NCBI GenBank assembly: GCA_963656825.1
Contig: CAVKJG010000025.1
Coordinates: 1-28,851 of the forward strand
Direction of reading: 5' to 3'
DNA: 28,851 bases
Source of the DNA: CAG-841 sp963656825
GTDB lineage: Bacteria; Bacillota; Clostridia; Oscillospirales; CAG-272
Shown here piece after piece: positions 1-7,977 of the stretch (position 1 is the stretch's first letter; every line of letters begins with the position of its first letter). Both the position numbers and the translations under genes were made by a program. The notes beneath the pieces were generated by a model. The model was not told where the DNA came from. It worked only from the letters and a program-made list of their open reading frames with translations, and searched no databases.

Positions 1-49
1 GGCTTTGAAGGCCCGCAAATTTTTTGTGATTAAATTATATGATATTTTA

Positions 50-78
50 TTGCATTTGTAAAGATTTTATTGTATAAT
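50..78 (+). promoter_or_regulatory. sigma-A type promoter for uxaC
   Basis: A -35 TTGCAT (50-55) and a -10 TATAAT (73-78) are separated by 17 bases, and the uxaC start lies 57 bases downstream of the -10. The surrounding sequence is AT-rich. Bases 1-49 hold nothing else I can name. No operator for a hexuronate regulator was recognised. Confidence 0.7.
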
Positions 79-134
79 TTATTTTGAAATCCGTCTTTGG
101 CGGAAAAAAAGAATATTTTCACGGGAGAACGGCT

Positions 135-1586
135 ATGAATAAATTTATGGACGACGATTTTTTGCTTGATTCGGACGTGGCGCAGATGCTTTATCACACC
201 TATGCGGCGAATTTGCCTATAATCGACTACCATTGTCATATAGACGCCGCCGATATAGCTTCGGACAAGCGTTATAAAAACATAACGGAGCTCTGGCTCG
301 GAGCCGACCACTACAAGTGGAGAGCGATGCGTTCCTGCGGAATAAGCGAAAGGCTTATCACGGGCGACGCTTCGGACTACGATAAATTTGAGGCTTATTG
401 CTCGGCGATGCCGTCGCTTATCGGAAATCCGCTCTATCACTGGTCGCACCTTGAGCTTCGCCGCTATTTCGGGTTCGAGGGAATTCTTTCTCCCGACACC
501 TGCGAGCAGGTATGGAATCTTACAAAGGAAAGGCTTGCCGAGCCGGATATGAGCGCGCGCGGAATAATGAAAATGTCAAACGTGAAGCTCATATGCACGA
601 CAAACGATCTTACGGAAAATCTTGAAAACCATATCGCCGTGCGCGAGGATCAGAGCTTTGATATTCCCGTGCTTCCGGCGTTCCGCCCCGACAAATCGCT
701 TTATCCGGAGCGTGCGGAATTTGCTCCTTATATAAAGAAATTTTCGGAATGCTCGGGCATTGAGATAAAGGATTTTGCCGCTCTGTGCGACGTGCTTGAA
801 AAGAGAATAGAATATTTTGACGTTCTCGGCTGTCGCACGGCGGATCACGGCATGGACGATACCGTCCTTTTCGACGGCTCGGTGTCGGCGGCTCAGGCGG
901 AATCGGTTGCCGATATAGTTTTCCGTCGTGCTGTTGCGGGTGAAAAAATCGACGCGGAAACGGCAAGAATATACAGAAGCGCGCTTATCCGCAGGCTTGC
1001 CAAGCAGTATGCAAAGCGCGGCTGGGTAATGCAGATTCACTTCGGCGCACTCAGAAACGTAAGCCCCGCAATGTTCAGAACGCTCGGCGCGGACGCCGGC
1101 TACGATACTATTCACGGCGGCAGCGGCAGGATAGCTTCGCTTGCGGCGATGCTCGGCGCGCTTGAGGACGAGGCGATACTTCCGAAAACGATTGTGTACT
1201 CGCTCAATCCTGCGGAAAATACGGCGGTCGCGGCGCTTGTCGGCTGTTTTCAGCGCACGGGCGACGAAATGGAGGGCTTACCCTGCATGCCGAAAATGCA
1301 GCAGGGCAGCGCTTGGTGGTTCAACGACCATATAGACGGTATGCGCGCTCAGCTTACAACGCTTGCCGCGCAGTCCGCGCTCGGAAAGTTCGTCGGAATG
1401 ACGACGGACTCGCGCAGCTTCCTTTCGTACACACGCCACGAATACTTCCGCAGAGTGCTTTGCTCGGTTATCGGAGGCTACGTCGAAAGAGGCGAATATC
1501 CGCTTGACGTTGACGCTCTCGCGCAGATGATCTGCGATATTTGCTACAACAACACAAAGGACTTCTTTGAGTTCAGAGTGATATAA
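135..1586 (+). CDS. uxaC: glucuronate isomerase (uronate isomerase)
   Basis: Interconverts D-glucuronate with D-fructuronate (and D-galacturonate with D-tagaturonate), the cytoplasmic entry step of hexuronate breakdown. The predicted 483 residues fit the family length of about 470. The metal-binding HxH of this amidohydrolase-fold family is visible in DYHCHID (His33, His35). TTNDLTENL near residue 155 matches the family's TTDDP block, and the C-terminal block around TTDSRSFLSYTRHEYFRR is typical of UxaC. The ATG at 135 is chosen over an in-frame ATG at 84 because GGGAGA lies 6 bases before it and the family sequence begins here. The gene has its own promoter and no uxaA/B/kdgK neighbours in the window, so the rest of the pathway must lie upstream or elsewhere. 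Confidence 0.95.
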   Translation: MNKFMDDDFLLDSDVAQMLYHTYAANLPIIDYHCHIDAADIASDKRYKNITELWLGADHYKWRAMRSCGISERLITGDASDYDKFEAYCSAMPSLIGNPLYHWSHLELRRYFGFEGILSPDTCEQVWNLTKERLAEPDMSARGIMKMSNVKLICTTNDLTENLENHIAVREDQSFDIPVLPAFRPDKSLYPERAEFAPYIKKFSECSGIEIKDFAALCDVLEKRIEYFDVLGCRTADHGMDDTVLFDGSVSAAQAESVADIVFRRAVAGEKIDAETARIYRSALIRRLAKQYAKRGWVMQIHFGALRNVSPAMFRTLGADAGYDTIHGGSGRIASLAAMLGALEDEAILPKTIVYSLNPAENTAVAALVGCFQRTGDEMEGLPCMPKMQQGSAWWFNDHIDGMRAQLTTLAAQSALGKFVGMTTDSRSFLSYTRHEYFRRVLCSVIGGYVERGEYPLDVDALAQMICDICYNNTKDFFEFRVI

Positions 1587-1674
1587 AAAAGTAAACATGC
1601 GGCTTTGTTATACAAGAATATAAAATCAAAAACACAGCCGCTGTCAATAAAAATCGAAAAGAAGGTAATTTACA

Positions 1675-2520
1675 ATGGCAGAAGGTTGCACACACGATTG
1701 TTCGTCCTGCTCGCAGAACTGCTCATCGAAAAAGGGCGGAGCTCCGACATTTGAAAAGACGAACGAACTCAGCAGAATAAAGAAAACCGTAGCTGTGGTA
1801 AGCGGCAAAGGCGGCGTGGGGAAAACGCTTGTTTCTTCCATGCTCGCCGTGGAGCTTCACCGCAGAGAGCTTAAGGTTGCGGTAATGGACGCGGATATCA
1901 CAGGTCCTTCGATACCGAAGGCTTTCGGACTTAAGGGACTTTGCGAGGCGGCTCCGCTCGGCGGAATAATGCCCATGAAAACCACGACCGGAATAGAGAC
2001 GGTGAGCGTCAACCTGCTTCTGGAGGACGTCACTTCTCCCGTGCTGTGGAGAGGTCCGGTTATCGCCGGAATGGTAAAGCAGTTCTGGACGGACGTTATC
2101 TGGGGCGATATTGACGTTATGGTTATCGACTGTCCTCCCGGAACGGGCGACGTTCCGCTTACGATATTCCAGTCGATACCCGTGGACGGAATAATCATAG
2201 TCACAAGTCCGCAGGATCTTGTTTCGATGATAGTTTCAAAAGCGGTGAATATGGCGAAGCTTATGAACATTCCGATAATCGGAATAGTTGAAAATATGAG
2301 CTATGTTCAGTGTCCCGACTGCAAAAAGAAGATAGAGATATTCGGCAAGAGCCGCACGGAAGAAACGGCAAAGGAATTCGGGATTCCCGTTCTTGCAAAA
2401 ATACCGATAAATCCCGAGCTTGCCTCTCAGTGCGACAAGGGGGTCATAGAGCTGTTCGAGGGCGACTTTATGGGCGCCGTCGCAGACGCGGTCGAAGCTC
2501 AGCCGAGCAGAGCGGTATGA
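1675..2520 (+). CDS. Mrp/NBP35 (ApbC)-family P-loop ATPase, Fe-S cluster carrier
   Basis: Cytoplasmic P-loop ATPase of 281 residues, of the family that assembles and transfers [4Fe-4S] clusters to apoproteins. The deviant Walker A SGKGGVGKT lies at residues 43-51, followed by a switch region (MDADITGPSIPKAF) and the DCPPGTGD Walker B block. A CPDC pair near residue 205 is the usual C-terminal bridging cluster site. In addition the N-terminus carries Cys5, Cys9, Cys12 and Cys16 (CX3CX2CX3C), resembling the N-terminal ferredoxin-like cluster site of NBP35-type proteins. The ATG at 1675 follows GAAGGT. The stop overlaps the rimI start by 4 bases (ATGA), so the two are translationally coupled. 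Family assignment is firm; the exact client proteins are unknown. Confidence 0.9.
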   Translation: MAEGCTHDCSSCSQNCSSKKGGAPTFEKTNELSRIKKTVAVVSGKGGVGKTLVSSMLAVELHRRELKVAVMDADITGPSIPKAFGLKGLCEAAPLGGIMPMKTTTGIETVSVNLLLEDVTSPVLWRGPVIAGMVKQFWTDVIWGDIDVMVIDCPPGTGDVPLTIFQSIPVDGIIIVTSPQDLVSMIVSKAVNMAKLMNIPIIGIVENMSYVQCPDCKKKIEIFGKSRTEETAKEFGIPVLAKIPINPELASQCDKGVIELFEGDFMGAVADAVEAQPSRAV

Positions 2521-2978
2521 CGGAAAATACCGTCGTGCGCGATATGGACTCTGTCGGCGCAAGGCAGGCGGCAGAGCTGGAAAAGCTCTGCTTTTCGTCC
2601 CCGTGGGAGCTTGAAGAATACGAAAAAGCGCGCTCACGCGAGGATTTTTCGTGTCTGTGCGCTTACGTTGACGACGCTTTTGCCGGCTTTCTCATGGCGT
2701 TTCACGTCCTTGACGAATGTCATCTGCTCGATATAGCGACGGCGGAAAAATTCCGCAGGCGCGGAGTCGGCACGGCGCTTATAGACGAGCTTGTAAAGCG
2801 TGCAAAGCAAAGGGACGGGCGCTTTGTGTATCTTGAAGTGAGAGAGCATAATACCTCGGCGCGCGCGCTTTACGAAAAGCTCGGCTTTGCCGAGGTCGGC
2901 AAAAGAAAAGACTATTATAAATGTCCGACGGACGACGCCGTGCTTTACACGCTTTCCGTCGGAGAGGAGAAAAATTGA
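2517..2978 (+). CDS. rimI: ribosomal protein S18-alanine N-acetyltransferase (RimI-like GNAT)
   Basis: GNAT acetyltransferase of 153 residues. It is expected to acetylate the N-terminal Ala of ribosomal protein S18 with acetyl-CoA. Motif A (RRRGVGTAL) and the C-terminal block EVREHNTSARALYEKLGF are textbook RimI. An open reading frame continues further upstream in this frame, but the ATG at 2517 is the sensible start: it forms the ATGA overlap with the preceding gene and gives the normal family length. It in turn overlaps the tsaD start by 4 bases (TTGA). In many Firmicutes rimI sits between tsaB and tsaD; here tsaB and tsaE are absent and an mrp-like gene takes their place. Confidence 0.92.
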   Translation: MTENTVVRDMDSVGARQAAELEKLCFSSPWELEEYEKARSREDFSCLCAYVDDAFAGFLMAFHVLDECHLLDIATAEKFRRRGVGTALIDELVKRAKQRDGRFVYLEVREHNTSARALYEKLGFAEVGKRKDYYKCPTDDAVLYTLSVGEEKN

Positions 2979-3991
2979 AAATACTCGGAATAGAAAGCTC
3001 CTGCGACGAAACCGCTGCCGCCGTCCTTGAATATAACGACGGCAGGTTTACCGTGCTTTCGGACAAGGTCGCTTCGCAGATAGAAATGCACGCGCGCTAC
3101 GGCGGAGTCGTTCCCGAAATCGCGAGCAGAGCGCATTGCGAAATAATATCCAAAATAACGTCGGACGCTCTGAGCGAGGCGGGGATATCCGTAAAAGAGC
3201 TTGACGCGATAGCCGTGACGGCGTATCCCGGGCTTATCGGGGCGCTGCTTGTCGGCGTGAATTTCGCAAAGGGACTTGCCTACGCAAACGGAAAGCCGCT
3301 TGTCGCCGTTGACCACATAAAAGGTCATATCGCGGCAAATTATATTTCGGAAAACCGACCCACGCCTCCGTACATAGCGTTTGTCGCGTCGGGAGGGCAT
3401 ACATCGATAGTCAGGGTAAACGATTATGACAGTCACACCGTTATCGGCGGCACGAGAGACGACGCGATGGGCGAGGCGTTCGATAAAGTGGCAAGGGTTA
3501 TGGGAATGCCGTATCCCGGCGGTGCCGCTATGGACAGGCTCGCATACGAGGGAAAGCCCGTAATACCTTTTCCTTCGGCGGCAATCCGCGACGACTCGCT
3601 TGATTTTTCGTTTTCGGGGATAAAAACGGCTGTGCTCAATTATATAAATATGACGGCGCAAAAGGGCGAAAAGCTCAATTGTGTCGACGTGGCGGCAAGC
3701 TTTTGCCGCGCGGCTGTAAGCTCGGTATCGACAAAGCTTTCGCTTGCGACGGAGCGCAATCCCGACATCACGGGAGTGGCGCTTGCCGGAGGAGTTGCGG
3801 CAAATTCGCATCTGCGCGAGGAGCTTGAAAAGCTGTGTAAATCGAAAGGACTTCCGCTCTATTATCCCGAAAAGAAATACTGCGGCGATAACGCCGTCAT
3901 GATAGCCGCCGCGGGCTGTTTTGAATATGAAAAAGGCAGCTTCGCGCCGCTTTCGCTCAATGCCGAGGCGGCACGGTTTGAGGACGCGTGA
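2975..3991 (+). CDS. tsaD: tRNA N6-adenosine threonylcarbamoyltransferase TsaD
   Basis: Transfers the threonylcarbamoyl group from TC-AMP to A37 of tRNAs that read ANN codons, working with TsaB and TsaE. The 338 residues match the family. The start ILGIESSCDETAAAV is the ASKHA phosphate-binding block, the metal-binding HIKGH supplies His114 and His118, and ASGGHTSIV and the C-terminal YCGDNAVMIAAAG block are present. I chose the TTG at 2975 because GGAGAGGAG lies just upstream, it overlaps the rimI stop by 4 bases, and family members start at this Lys-Ile-Leu-Gly block; an ATG at 2921 would add 18 unrelated residues. Last gene of the mrp-rimI-tsaD unit. No clear terminator follows. Confidence 0.95.
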   Translation: MKILGIESSCDETAAAVLEYNDGRFTVLSDKVASQIEMHARYGGVVPEIASRAHCEIISKITSDALSEAGISVKELDAIAVTAYPGLIGALLVGVNFAKGLAYANGKPLVAVDHIKGHIAANYISENRPTPPYIAFVASGGHTSIVRVNDYDSHTVIGGTRDDAMGEAFDKVARVMGMPYPGGAAMDRLAYEGKPVIPFPSAAIRDDSLDFSFSGIKTAVLNYINMTAQKGEKLNCVDVAASFCRAAVSSVSTKLSLATERNPDITGVALAGGVAANSHLREELEKLCKSKGLPLYYPEKKYCGDNAVMIAAAGCFEYEKGSFAPLSLNAEAARFEDA

Positions 3992-4024
3992 CAGAGATAT
4001 TTACCTTAAAACCCGATTGCAAGG

Positions 4025-4176
4025 TTTTCCACAGGCTGTTGAAAAATTTTTGAATAACCTGTGACCTGCGCTTGAAAATCACGGAAAATGCAGGGAAATA
4101 CTGATGATTTCTGTGGATAAACGTGTGGATAATGTGGAAAAACAAATGTATAAAATGACTGATTTCATGTTGAAAA
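4025..4176. promoter_or_regulatory. cluster of DnaA boxes upstream of dnaD-dnaI
   Basis: Perfect or near-perfect DnaA boxes lie in this 236-base intergenic region. TTTTCCACA is at 4025-4033 on the plus strand. On the minus strand TTATCCACA occurs twice (4112-4120 and 4124-4132), and TTTTCCACA abuts the second copy (4133-4141). Weaker one-mismatch boxes (TTTTCAACA, minus strand) are at 4037-4045 and 4168-4176. Three boxes packed within 30 bases is far above chance. The following stretch 4142-4200 is AT-rich. No dnaA, dnaN or rpmH is in the window, so this is more likely DnaA control of the replication-loader operon, or a titration site, than the main origin; that is inference. Confidence 0.75.
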
Positions 4177-4197
4177 CCCAAAAAGCCGATATATTCT
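4170..4197 (+). promoter_or_regulatory. possible promoter for dnaD-dnaI
   Basis: TTGAAA (4170-4175) and TATTCT (4192-4197) are 16 bases apart, 29 bases downstream of the tight DnaA box triplet and partly overlapping a weak DnaA box. The match to consensus is only moderate, so other start sites in this AT-rich stretch are possible. Confidence 0.35.
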
Positions 4198-4251
4198 TTT
4201 TCGGAAAGGTAAACGGAATTTACAATATTGACTGAAAGGCGCATAAGAAAA

Positions 4252-5214
4252 ATGAAAATTGAATTCAATTACGGAACATCCGTGCTGACGCTTCCGTCGG
4301 ACGTCAGAAAATACATAAAAAGCGCCGGAAAAAACGATCTTGCCGTGCTTCTGGCTCTGACCGATGGCTCCGCAGAAAGCGTTTCCTCCGCAGCCTCGGT
4401 ATGCGGAATCACCGACGCCGAAGCTGCGGCGTCGATAGCTTTCTGGCGCGGAGCCGGAATTATCACATCGTCGGACGGAGAGCAGAGCGCGCCGGTAAAA
4501 GCCGTGACGACAAAAGCTCCGACGCCGAAGCCTTATACCATGAGCGGCGCCGAAATCGAACGCATCTGCGCGGAAAATCCGATGCTTAAAACGACGGTTG
4601 AAAAATGTCAGACGATATTCGGCAAGGTTTTCGGAACGGCGGAATACGGGGTGTTTATATATCTGTACGATCATCTGCGGCTTGACTGCGAATACATACT
4701 TCTGCTTTGCTCCTACTGCAAAAGACAGGGACACGATTCGGTGCGGTATTTTGAAAAAACGGCATTGAATCTTTTCGACAGAGGAATAGACAGCACGACA
4801 AAGCTTGAAAAATATTTTATCGACGAAAGCCGTCGCGGCGAGCTTGAGTTTGTTGTCCGCAGGCTTTACGGAATGGGTGACAGAGCGCTGACCGCAACCG
4901 AAAAGGAATATCTGCGCGCGTGGACGTCCGAATGGGACGTGGGTGCGGAGCTTGTCGAGGCGGGCTATGAGGAAATGATGAAAAATATAAATTTCCCGAA
5001 GATGTCTTACGAAAACAAGATACTGAAAAACTGGCACGACGCAGGCGTAAAAACAGTTGAGGACGCAAAGCAGAAAAGCTTTATTTCTCAGGGAAAAGGG
5101 AAAGGCGGAAAAAGCGCAGAAGAGCCGAGCTTCGATCTCGGAGAATTTTTTGATCTTGCCGTTATGCGCGGCAAGGCAGAAAGCGAAAATAAACGGAAAG
5201 AGACGACGAGATGA
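4252..5214 (+). CDS. DnaD-like primosomal replication protein
   Basis: Protein of about 320 residues with the two-part layout of Firmicute DnaD/DnaB remodelling proteins. There is an N-terminal winged-helix-like part (residues 1-85), a linker rich in Ala, Thr and Pro, and two DnaD (DnaB_2) domains. The second domain carries the diagnostic YxxxIxxxW signature in YENKILKNWHDAGVKT. Such proteins help open DNA at the origin and recruit the helicase-loader complex. The ATG at 4252 is preferred; an in-frame TTG at 4228 would add eight residues, and neither has a strong ribosome binding site. The stop overlaps the next start by 4 bases (ATGA), so it is coupled to the helicase loader. The upstream DnaA boxes fit a replication role. 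Confidence 0.88.
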   Translation: MKIEFNYGTSVLTLPSDVRKYIKSAGKNDLAVLLALTDGSAESVSSAASVCGITDAEAAASIAFWRGAGIITSSDGEQSAPVKAVTTKAPTPKPYTMSGAEIERICAENPMLKTTVEKCQTIFGKVFGTAEYGVFIYLYDHLRLDCEYILLLCSYCKRQGHDSVRYFEKTALNLFDRGIDSTTKLEKYFIDESRRGELEFVVRRLYGMGDRALTATEKEYLRAWTSEWDVGAELVEAGYEEMMKNINFPKMSYENKILKNWHDAGVKTVEDAKQKSFISQGKGKGGKSAEEPSFDLGEFFDLAVMRGKAESENKRKETTR

Positions 5215-6173
5215 CTTACGAAGAAACCCGCAGAAACATAATACGCGAATACCGCTCGAAAAATCTGCTTGCACAGCAGAGGGCGGAGGAAAAACGTCGC
5301 GAGCTTGACGAAAAATTTCCCGATATCGCGCGGATAGACGACGCGCTTTCGGAAACGGGAGTGAAGATTCTTTTTGCCGCGCTCGACGGCGGAAACGGAC
5401 TTGACGAAAAAATCGCAAGGCTCAGAAAGGACAACGAAACCCTGCTTTCCGTCCGTGCGAGCCTGCTCGCTTCAAAGGGATATCCAGCCGATTATGACGA
5501 CGTTCACTACGATTGCGAGCTTTGCCGCGACCGCGGCTATACCGAGGACGGCAATATGTGCCGCTGTCTGAAAAAAGCGCTTACGGAGGTCGGACTTGAA
5601 TATTCCGGCGCGAAAAAGCTTGTCGGAAAACAGAATTTCGACACCTTTGACCTCAGCTTTTATTTGGGTTCTTCACGCGAAACAATGGAAGCCGTGCTTC
5701 GCATATGCCGTGCATATTCCGACGGCTTTGACGGCAAAATGCATAATCTGCTTTTCATTGGCAAAACGGGTCTCGGTAAGACGCATCTTTCCTCCGCGAT
5801 AGCAAAGGAGGTTATAGAAAAGGGCTATGAGGTCGTTTACGAAAGCGCGCAGAACATTTTCTCAGATTTTGAAAAAGAGAAATTTTCACGCTATGACGCC
5901 GTCATTCCCGACACGTCGAGATATTTTAACTGCGACCTTCTTATAATAGACGATCTCGGCACGGAAATGCCGAGTCAGTTTACGGTCGCGTGCCTTTATA
6001 ATCTGCTCAACGCGCGGCTTGTGTCCGAAAAGAGTATGATAATCAGCACGAACGTTGGTAAAAACGAATTGCTTGAAAGATATTCGGAACGCATAACCTC
6101 GCGCCTGCTCGGCGAATTCGGAATCTGCGTTTTCGAGGGCAATGACATAAGAAGTCAAAAGCTGAGAAGATAA
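5211..6173 (+). CDS. DnaI/DnaC-like replicative helicase loader ATPase
   Basis: AAA+ ATPase of 320 residues that loads the replicative DnaB-type helicase onto single-stranded DNA. The N-terminal third is helical. A cysteine cluster (Cys102, Cys105, Cys117, Cys119) matches the zinc-binding N-terminal domain of DnaI that contacts the helicase. Walker A is GKTGLGKT (residues 184-191), Walker B is LLIIDDLGTE near residue 245, and the sensor region ISTN and the Arg-rich end (YSERITSRLLG) are present. IstB transposition helpers share the ATPase fold, but there is no transposase nearby and dnaD is directly coupled upstream, so a chromosomal helicase loader is the better call. A bidirectional terminator follows. 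Confidence 0.88.
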   Translation: MTYEETRRNIIREYRSKNLLAQQRAEEKRRELDEKFPDIARIDDALSETGVKILFAALDGGNGLDEKIARLRKDNETLLSVRASLLASKGYPADYDDVHYDCELCRDRGYTEDGNMCRCLKKALTEVGLEYSGAKKLVGKQNFDTFDLSFYLGSSRETMEAVLRICRAYSDGFDGKMHNLLFIGKTGLGKTHLSSAIAKEVIEKGYEVVYESAQNIFSDFEKEKFSRYDAVIPDTSRYFNCDLLIIDDLGTEMPSQFTVACLYNLLNARLVSEKSMIISTNVGKNELLERYSERITSRLLGEFGICVFEGNDIRSQKLRR

Positions 6174-6193
6174 ATAATACTGATGTATAAAAC

Positions 6194-6222
6194 AAAAAAT
6201 CCGCCTGTCAGGCGGATTTTTT
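6194..6222. terminator. bidirectional intrinsic terminator between the helicase-loader gene and yifB
   Basis: Perfect inverted repeat CCGCC-TGTCA-GGCGG flanked by a run of A on the left and a run of T on the right, giving a stem of 12 pairs. It serves the plus-strand dnaD-dnaI unit and the convergent minus-strand gene, whose stop lies 5 bases away. Confidence 0.9.
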
Positions 6223-6226
6223 GGTT

Positions 6227-7765
6227 TTAATTAAAATATTTTCTGTCCAGACTGCGGAACTGTATGGCTTCGGCGATGTGCGGCGCGCGGATGATATCGC
6301 TTTCCGCGAGGTCGGCGACGGTGCGCGCCACGCGGAGAATACGGTCATAGCCTCTTGCCGAAAGTCCGAGACGATCGAACGCTTTTTTGAGAAGCTCCTT
6401 TGCCGGCTCGTCCATTACGCAGAATTTTCTTATTTGCGCGGGGGTGAGCTGAGAGTTGCAGAAGAGATTTTTTTCTCCTTGTGCACGCTTTGCGGCAAAA
6501 GCGCGGGCGCGATTTACCCTTTCCGCTATCATAGCCGACGTTACGGTGGAGGCGGAGCTTTCGGAAACCTCGCTGTATGAAAGCGACGGCATTTCAACCT
6601 GAATATCAATTCTGTCGAGCAAAGGACCGCTTATTTTGGAAAGATACTTTTTTATATCCGACGGCGAGCAGGTGCAGGGCTTTGTCGGGTGACCGTAATA
6701 GCCGCACTTGCAGGGGTTCATCGCGCAGACGAGCATAAAATCGGACGGGAAGGTAAGCTTGCCGCTCACACGGGTTATCGTAACGCGCCTGTCTTCGAGC
6801 GGCTGACGCAGAACCTCCATCGAATCGCGCGAAAATTCGGGAAGCTCGTCAAGGAAAAGCACGCCGTTGTGCGCAAGCGATATTTCGCCCGGCATGGGAA
6901 TTCTGCCTCCGCCGGCAAGTCCCGCGCTCGACATGGTATGATGCGGCGAACGGAACGGGCGCTCGGTCATAAGCGAAGCTCCGCTCGGAAGCGTTCCCGC
7001 AACGGAATGTATTTTTGTCGTTTCTATGGATTCTTCAAACGTCATATCGGGAAGAATGGTAGGTATGCGCTTTGCAAGCATGCTTTTTCCCGTCCCGGGA
7101 GGGCCTATCAGAAGCACGTTGTGACCGCCGGCGCACGCAATTTCAAGCGCGCGCTTTGCCTGCTCCTGACCTTTGACGTCGGCAAAATCAAGCCCGTCAT
7201 AGTGATGCTTTGAAGCAAACGCCGCGCCGTCATAACGCAGCGGTACGATTTTTTCTCCGCCCGTAAGATGCGCCACAAGCGAACGTACATCCTTTACGGG
7301 ATATACTTCTATATTGTCGACGACAGCCGCTTCTCCGGCATTTTCCGCGGCGACGAAAAAACGTCTGAGCTTTGCGTCGCGTGCGGCTATGCACATGGAA
7401 AGCGCACCGCATACGGGGCGCACCTCTCCCGAAAGGGAAAGCTCACCCGAAAAGCACGCGTCGGATATGTCGATTTCGCCAAGCTCTCCCGCGCATTTCA
7501 TTATCGAAAGGAGCATCGCAAGATCGTATGCCGAGCCTTCCTTTTTCTTGTCCGCCGGCGCGAGATTGAGCGTTATGTCCGCGTCCGGAAAGAAAAATCC
7601 GCTGTTGACAAACGCCGCGCGTATTCTTTCCTTTGCCTCTTTTATCGCCGCGTCGGGAAGTCCCACTATTTCAAAATCGGGCAGACGGTTCTGCGCGTCA
7701 CATTCAACTGTGACTATGTACCCGTCTATACCTGTAAGTCCTGCGCTGAAAACCTTTGAAAGCAT
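6227..7765 (-). CDS. YifB/ComM-family Mg-chelatase-like AAA+ ATPase
   Basis: AAA+ protein of 512 residues, close to the 506 of E. coli YifB. The N-terminal ChlI-type domain (residues 1-170, with the DKKKEGSAYDLAML block) precedes the Mg_chelatase ATPase core with Walker A GPPGTGKS near residue 215 and the FLDELPEF Walker B. A cysteine set follows (CAMNPCKCGYYG and PTKPCTCS), and then the C-terminal helical domain. ComM-type members drive branch migration of recombination intermediates during natural transformation; the role in Clostridia is less certain. The ATG at 7765 matches the family start (MLSKVFSAGLTGIDG) and has AGGAG 11 bases upstream. An in-frame ATG at 7789 lacks a ribosome binding site. 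Confidence 0.92.
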   Translation of the reverse strand: MLSKVFSAGLTGIDGYIVTVECDAQNRLPDFEIVGLPDAAIKEAKERIRAAFVNSGFFFPDADITLNLAPADKKKEGSAYDLAMLLSIMKCAGELGEIDISDACFSGELSLSGEVRPVCGALSMCIAARDAKLRRFFVAAENAGEAAVVDNIEVYPVKDVRSLVAHLTGGEKIVPLRYDGAAFASKHHYDGLDFADVKGQEQAKRALEIACAGGHNVLLIGPPGTGKSMLAKRIPTILPDMTFEESIETTKIHSVAGTLPSGASLMTERPFRSPHHTMSSAGLAGGGRIPMPGEISLAHNGVLFLDELPEFSRDSMEVLRQPLEDRRVTITRVSGKLTFPSDFMLVCAMNPCKCGYYGHPTKPCTCSPSDIKKYLSKISGPLLDRIDIQVEMPSLSYSEVSESSASTVTSAMIAERVNRARAFAAKRAQGEKNLFCNSQLTPAQIRKFCVMDEPAKELLKKAFDRLGLSARGYDRILRVARTVADLAESDIIRAPHIAEAIQFRSLDRKYFN

Positions 7766-7797
7766 TGCAGAAAAAGCTCCTTTACACATTTTACTAT

Positions 7798-7826
7798 ATT
7801 CTACAACAAAAAACCTTTTGTGACAA
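7798..7826 (-). promoter_or_regulatory. promoter of yifB/comM-like gene
   Basis: Read on the minus strand, TTGTCA (7826-7821) and TAGAAT (7803-7798) are spaced by exactly 17 bases, about 32 bases before the ATG at 7765. Confidence 0.65.
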
Positions 7827-7977
7827 GTTCTTTGCCGAAAAAAGAGAAAAATATTTTATTTATACATAAGTATAAAAAATAAAACAAGCGCATGACAACG
7901 TGATTTTTCTCTTTTTTGGGTAAAACATAAATTACGGGAATATAATCTCCTGAAGAGATAAACAGGGGGTGATCTAT

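Noticed and set aside
576..1115. Minus-strand open frame of 179 codons opposite uxaC
   Set aside because: Antisense shadow of a firmly identified gene, with no start signals.
1598..1656. Possible riboswitch or attenuator before the mrp-like gene
   Set aside because: GCGGCT and AGCCGC can pair across a loop of about 35 bases, but the stem is short and matches no family I recognise.
2945..3811. Minus-strand open frame of 288 codons opposite tsaD
   Set aside because: Antisense to a well-conserved gene; Arg/Tyr-rich with no recognisable domain.
3992..4251. Chromosomal origin oriC
   Set aside because: DnaA boxes are present, but no dnaA, dnaN, rpmH or gyr genes are nearby and no clear unwinding element with repeats is seen. 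Kept as a DnaA-box cluster only.
4165..5418. Long minus-strand open frame (417 codons) opposite dnaD
   Set aside because: It lies antisense to a clear DnaD protein, has no ribosome binding site, and its Arg/Phe/Cys-rich composition is that of a shadow frame.
5211..6173. IstB helper of an IS21-type insertion sequence
   Set aside because: The ATPase fold is shared, but there is no transposase or terminal inverted repeat, and the gene is coupled to dnaD.
7861..7977. CtsR or CIRCE heat-shock operator before clpC
   Set aside because: No GGTCAAA heptad pair and no TTAGCACTC-type inverted repeat was found.
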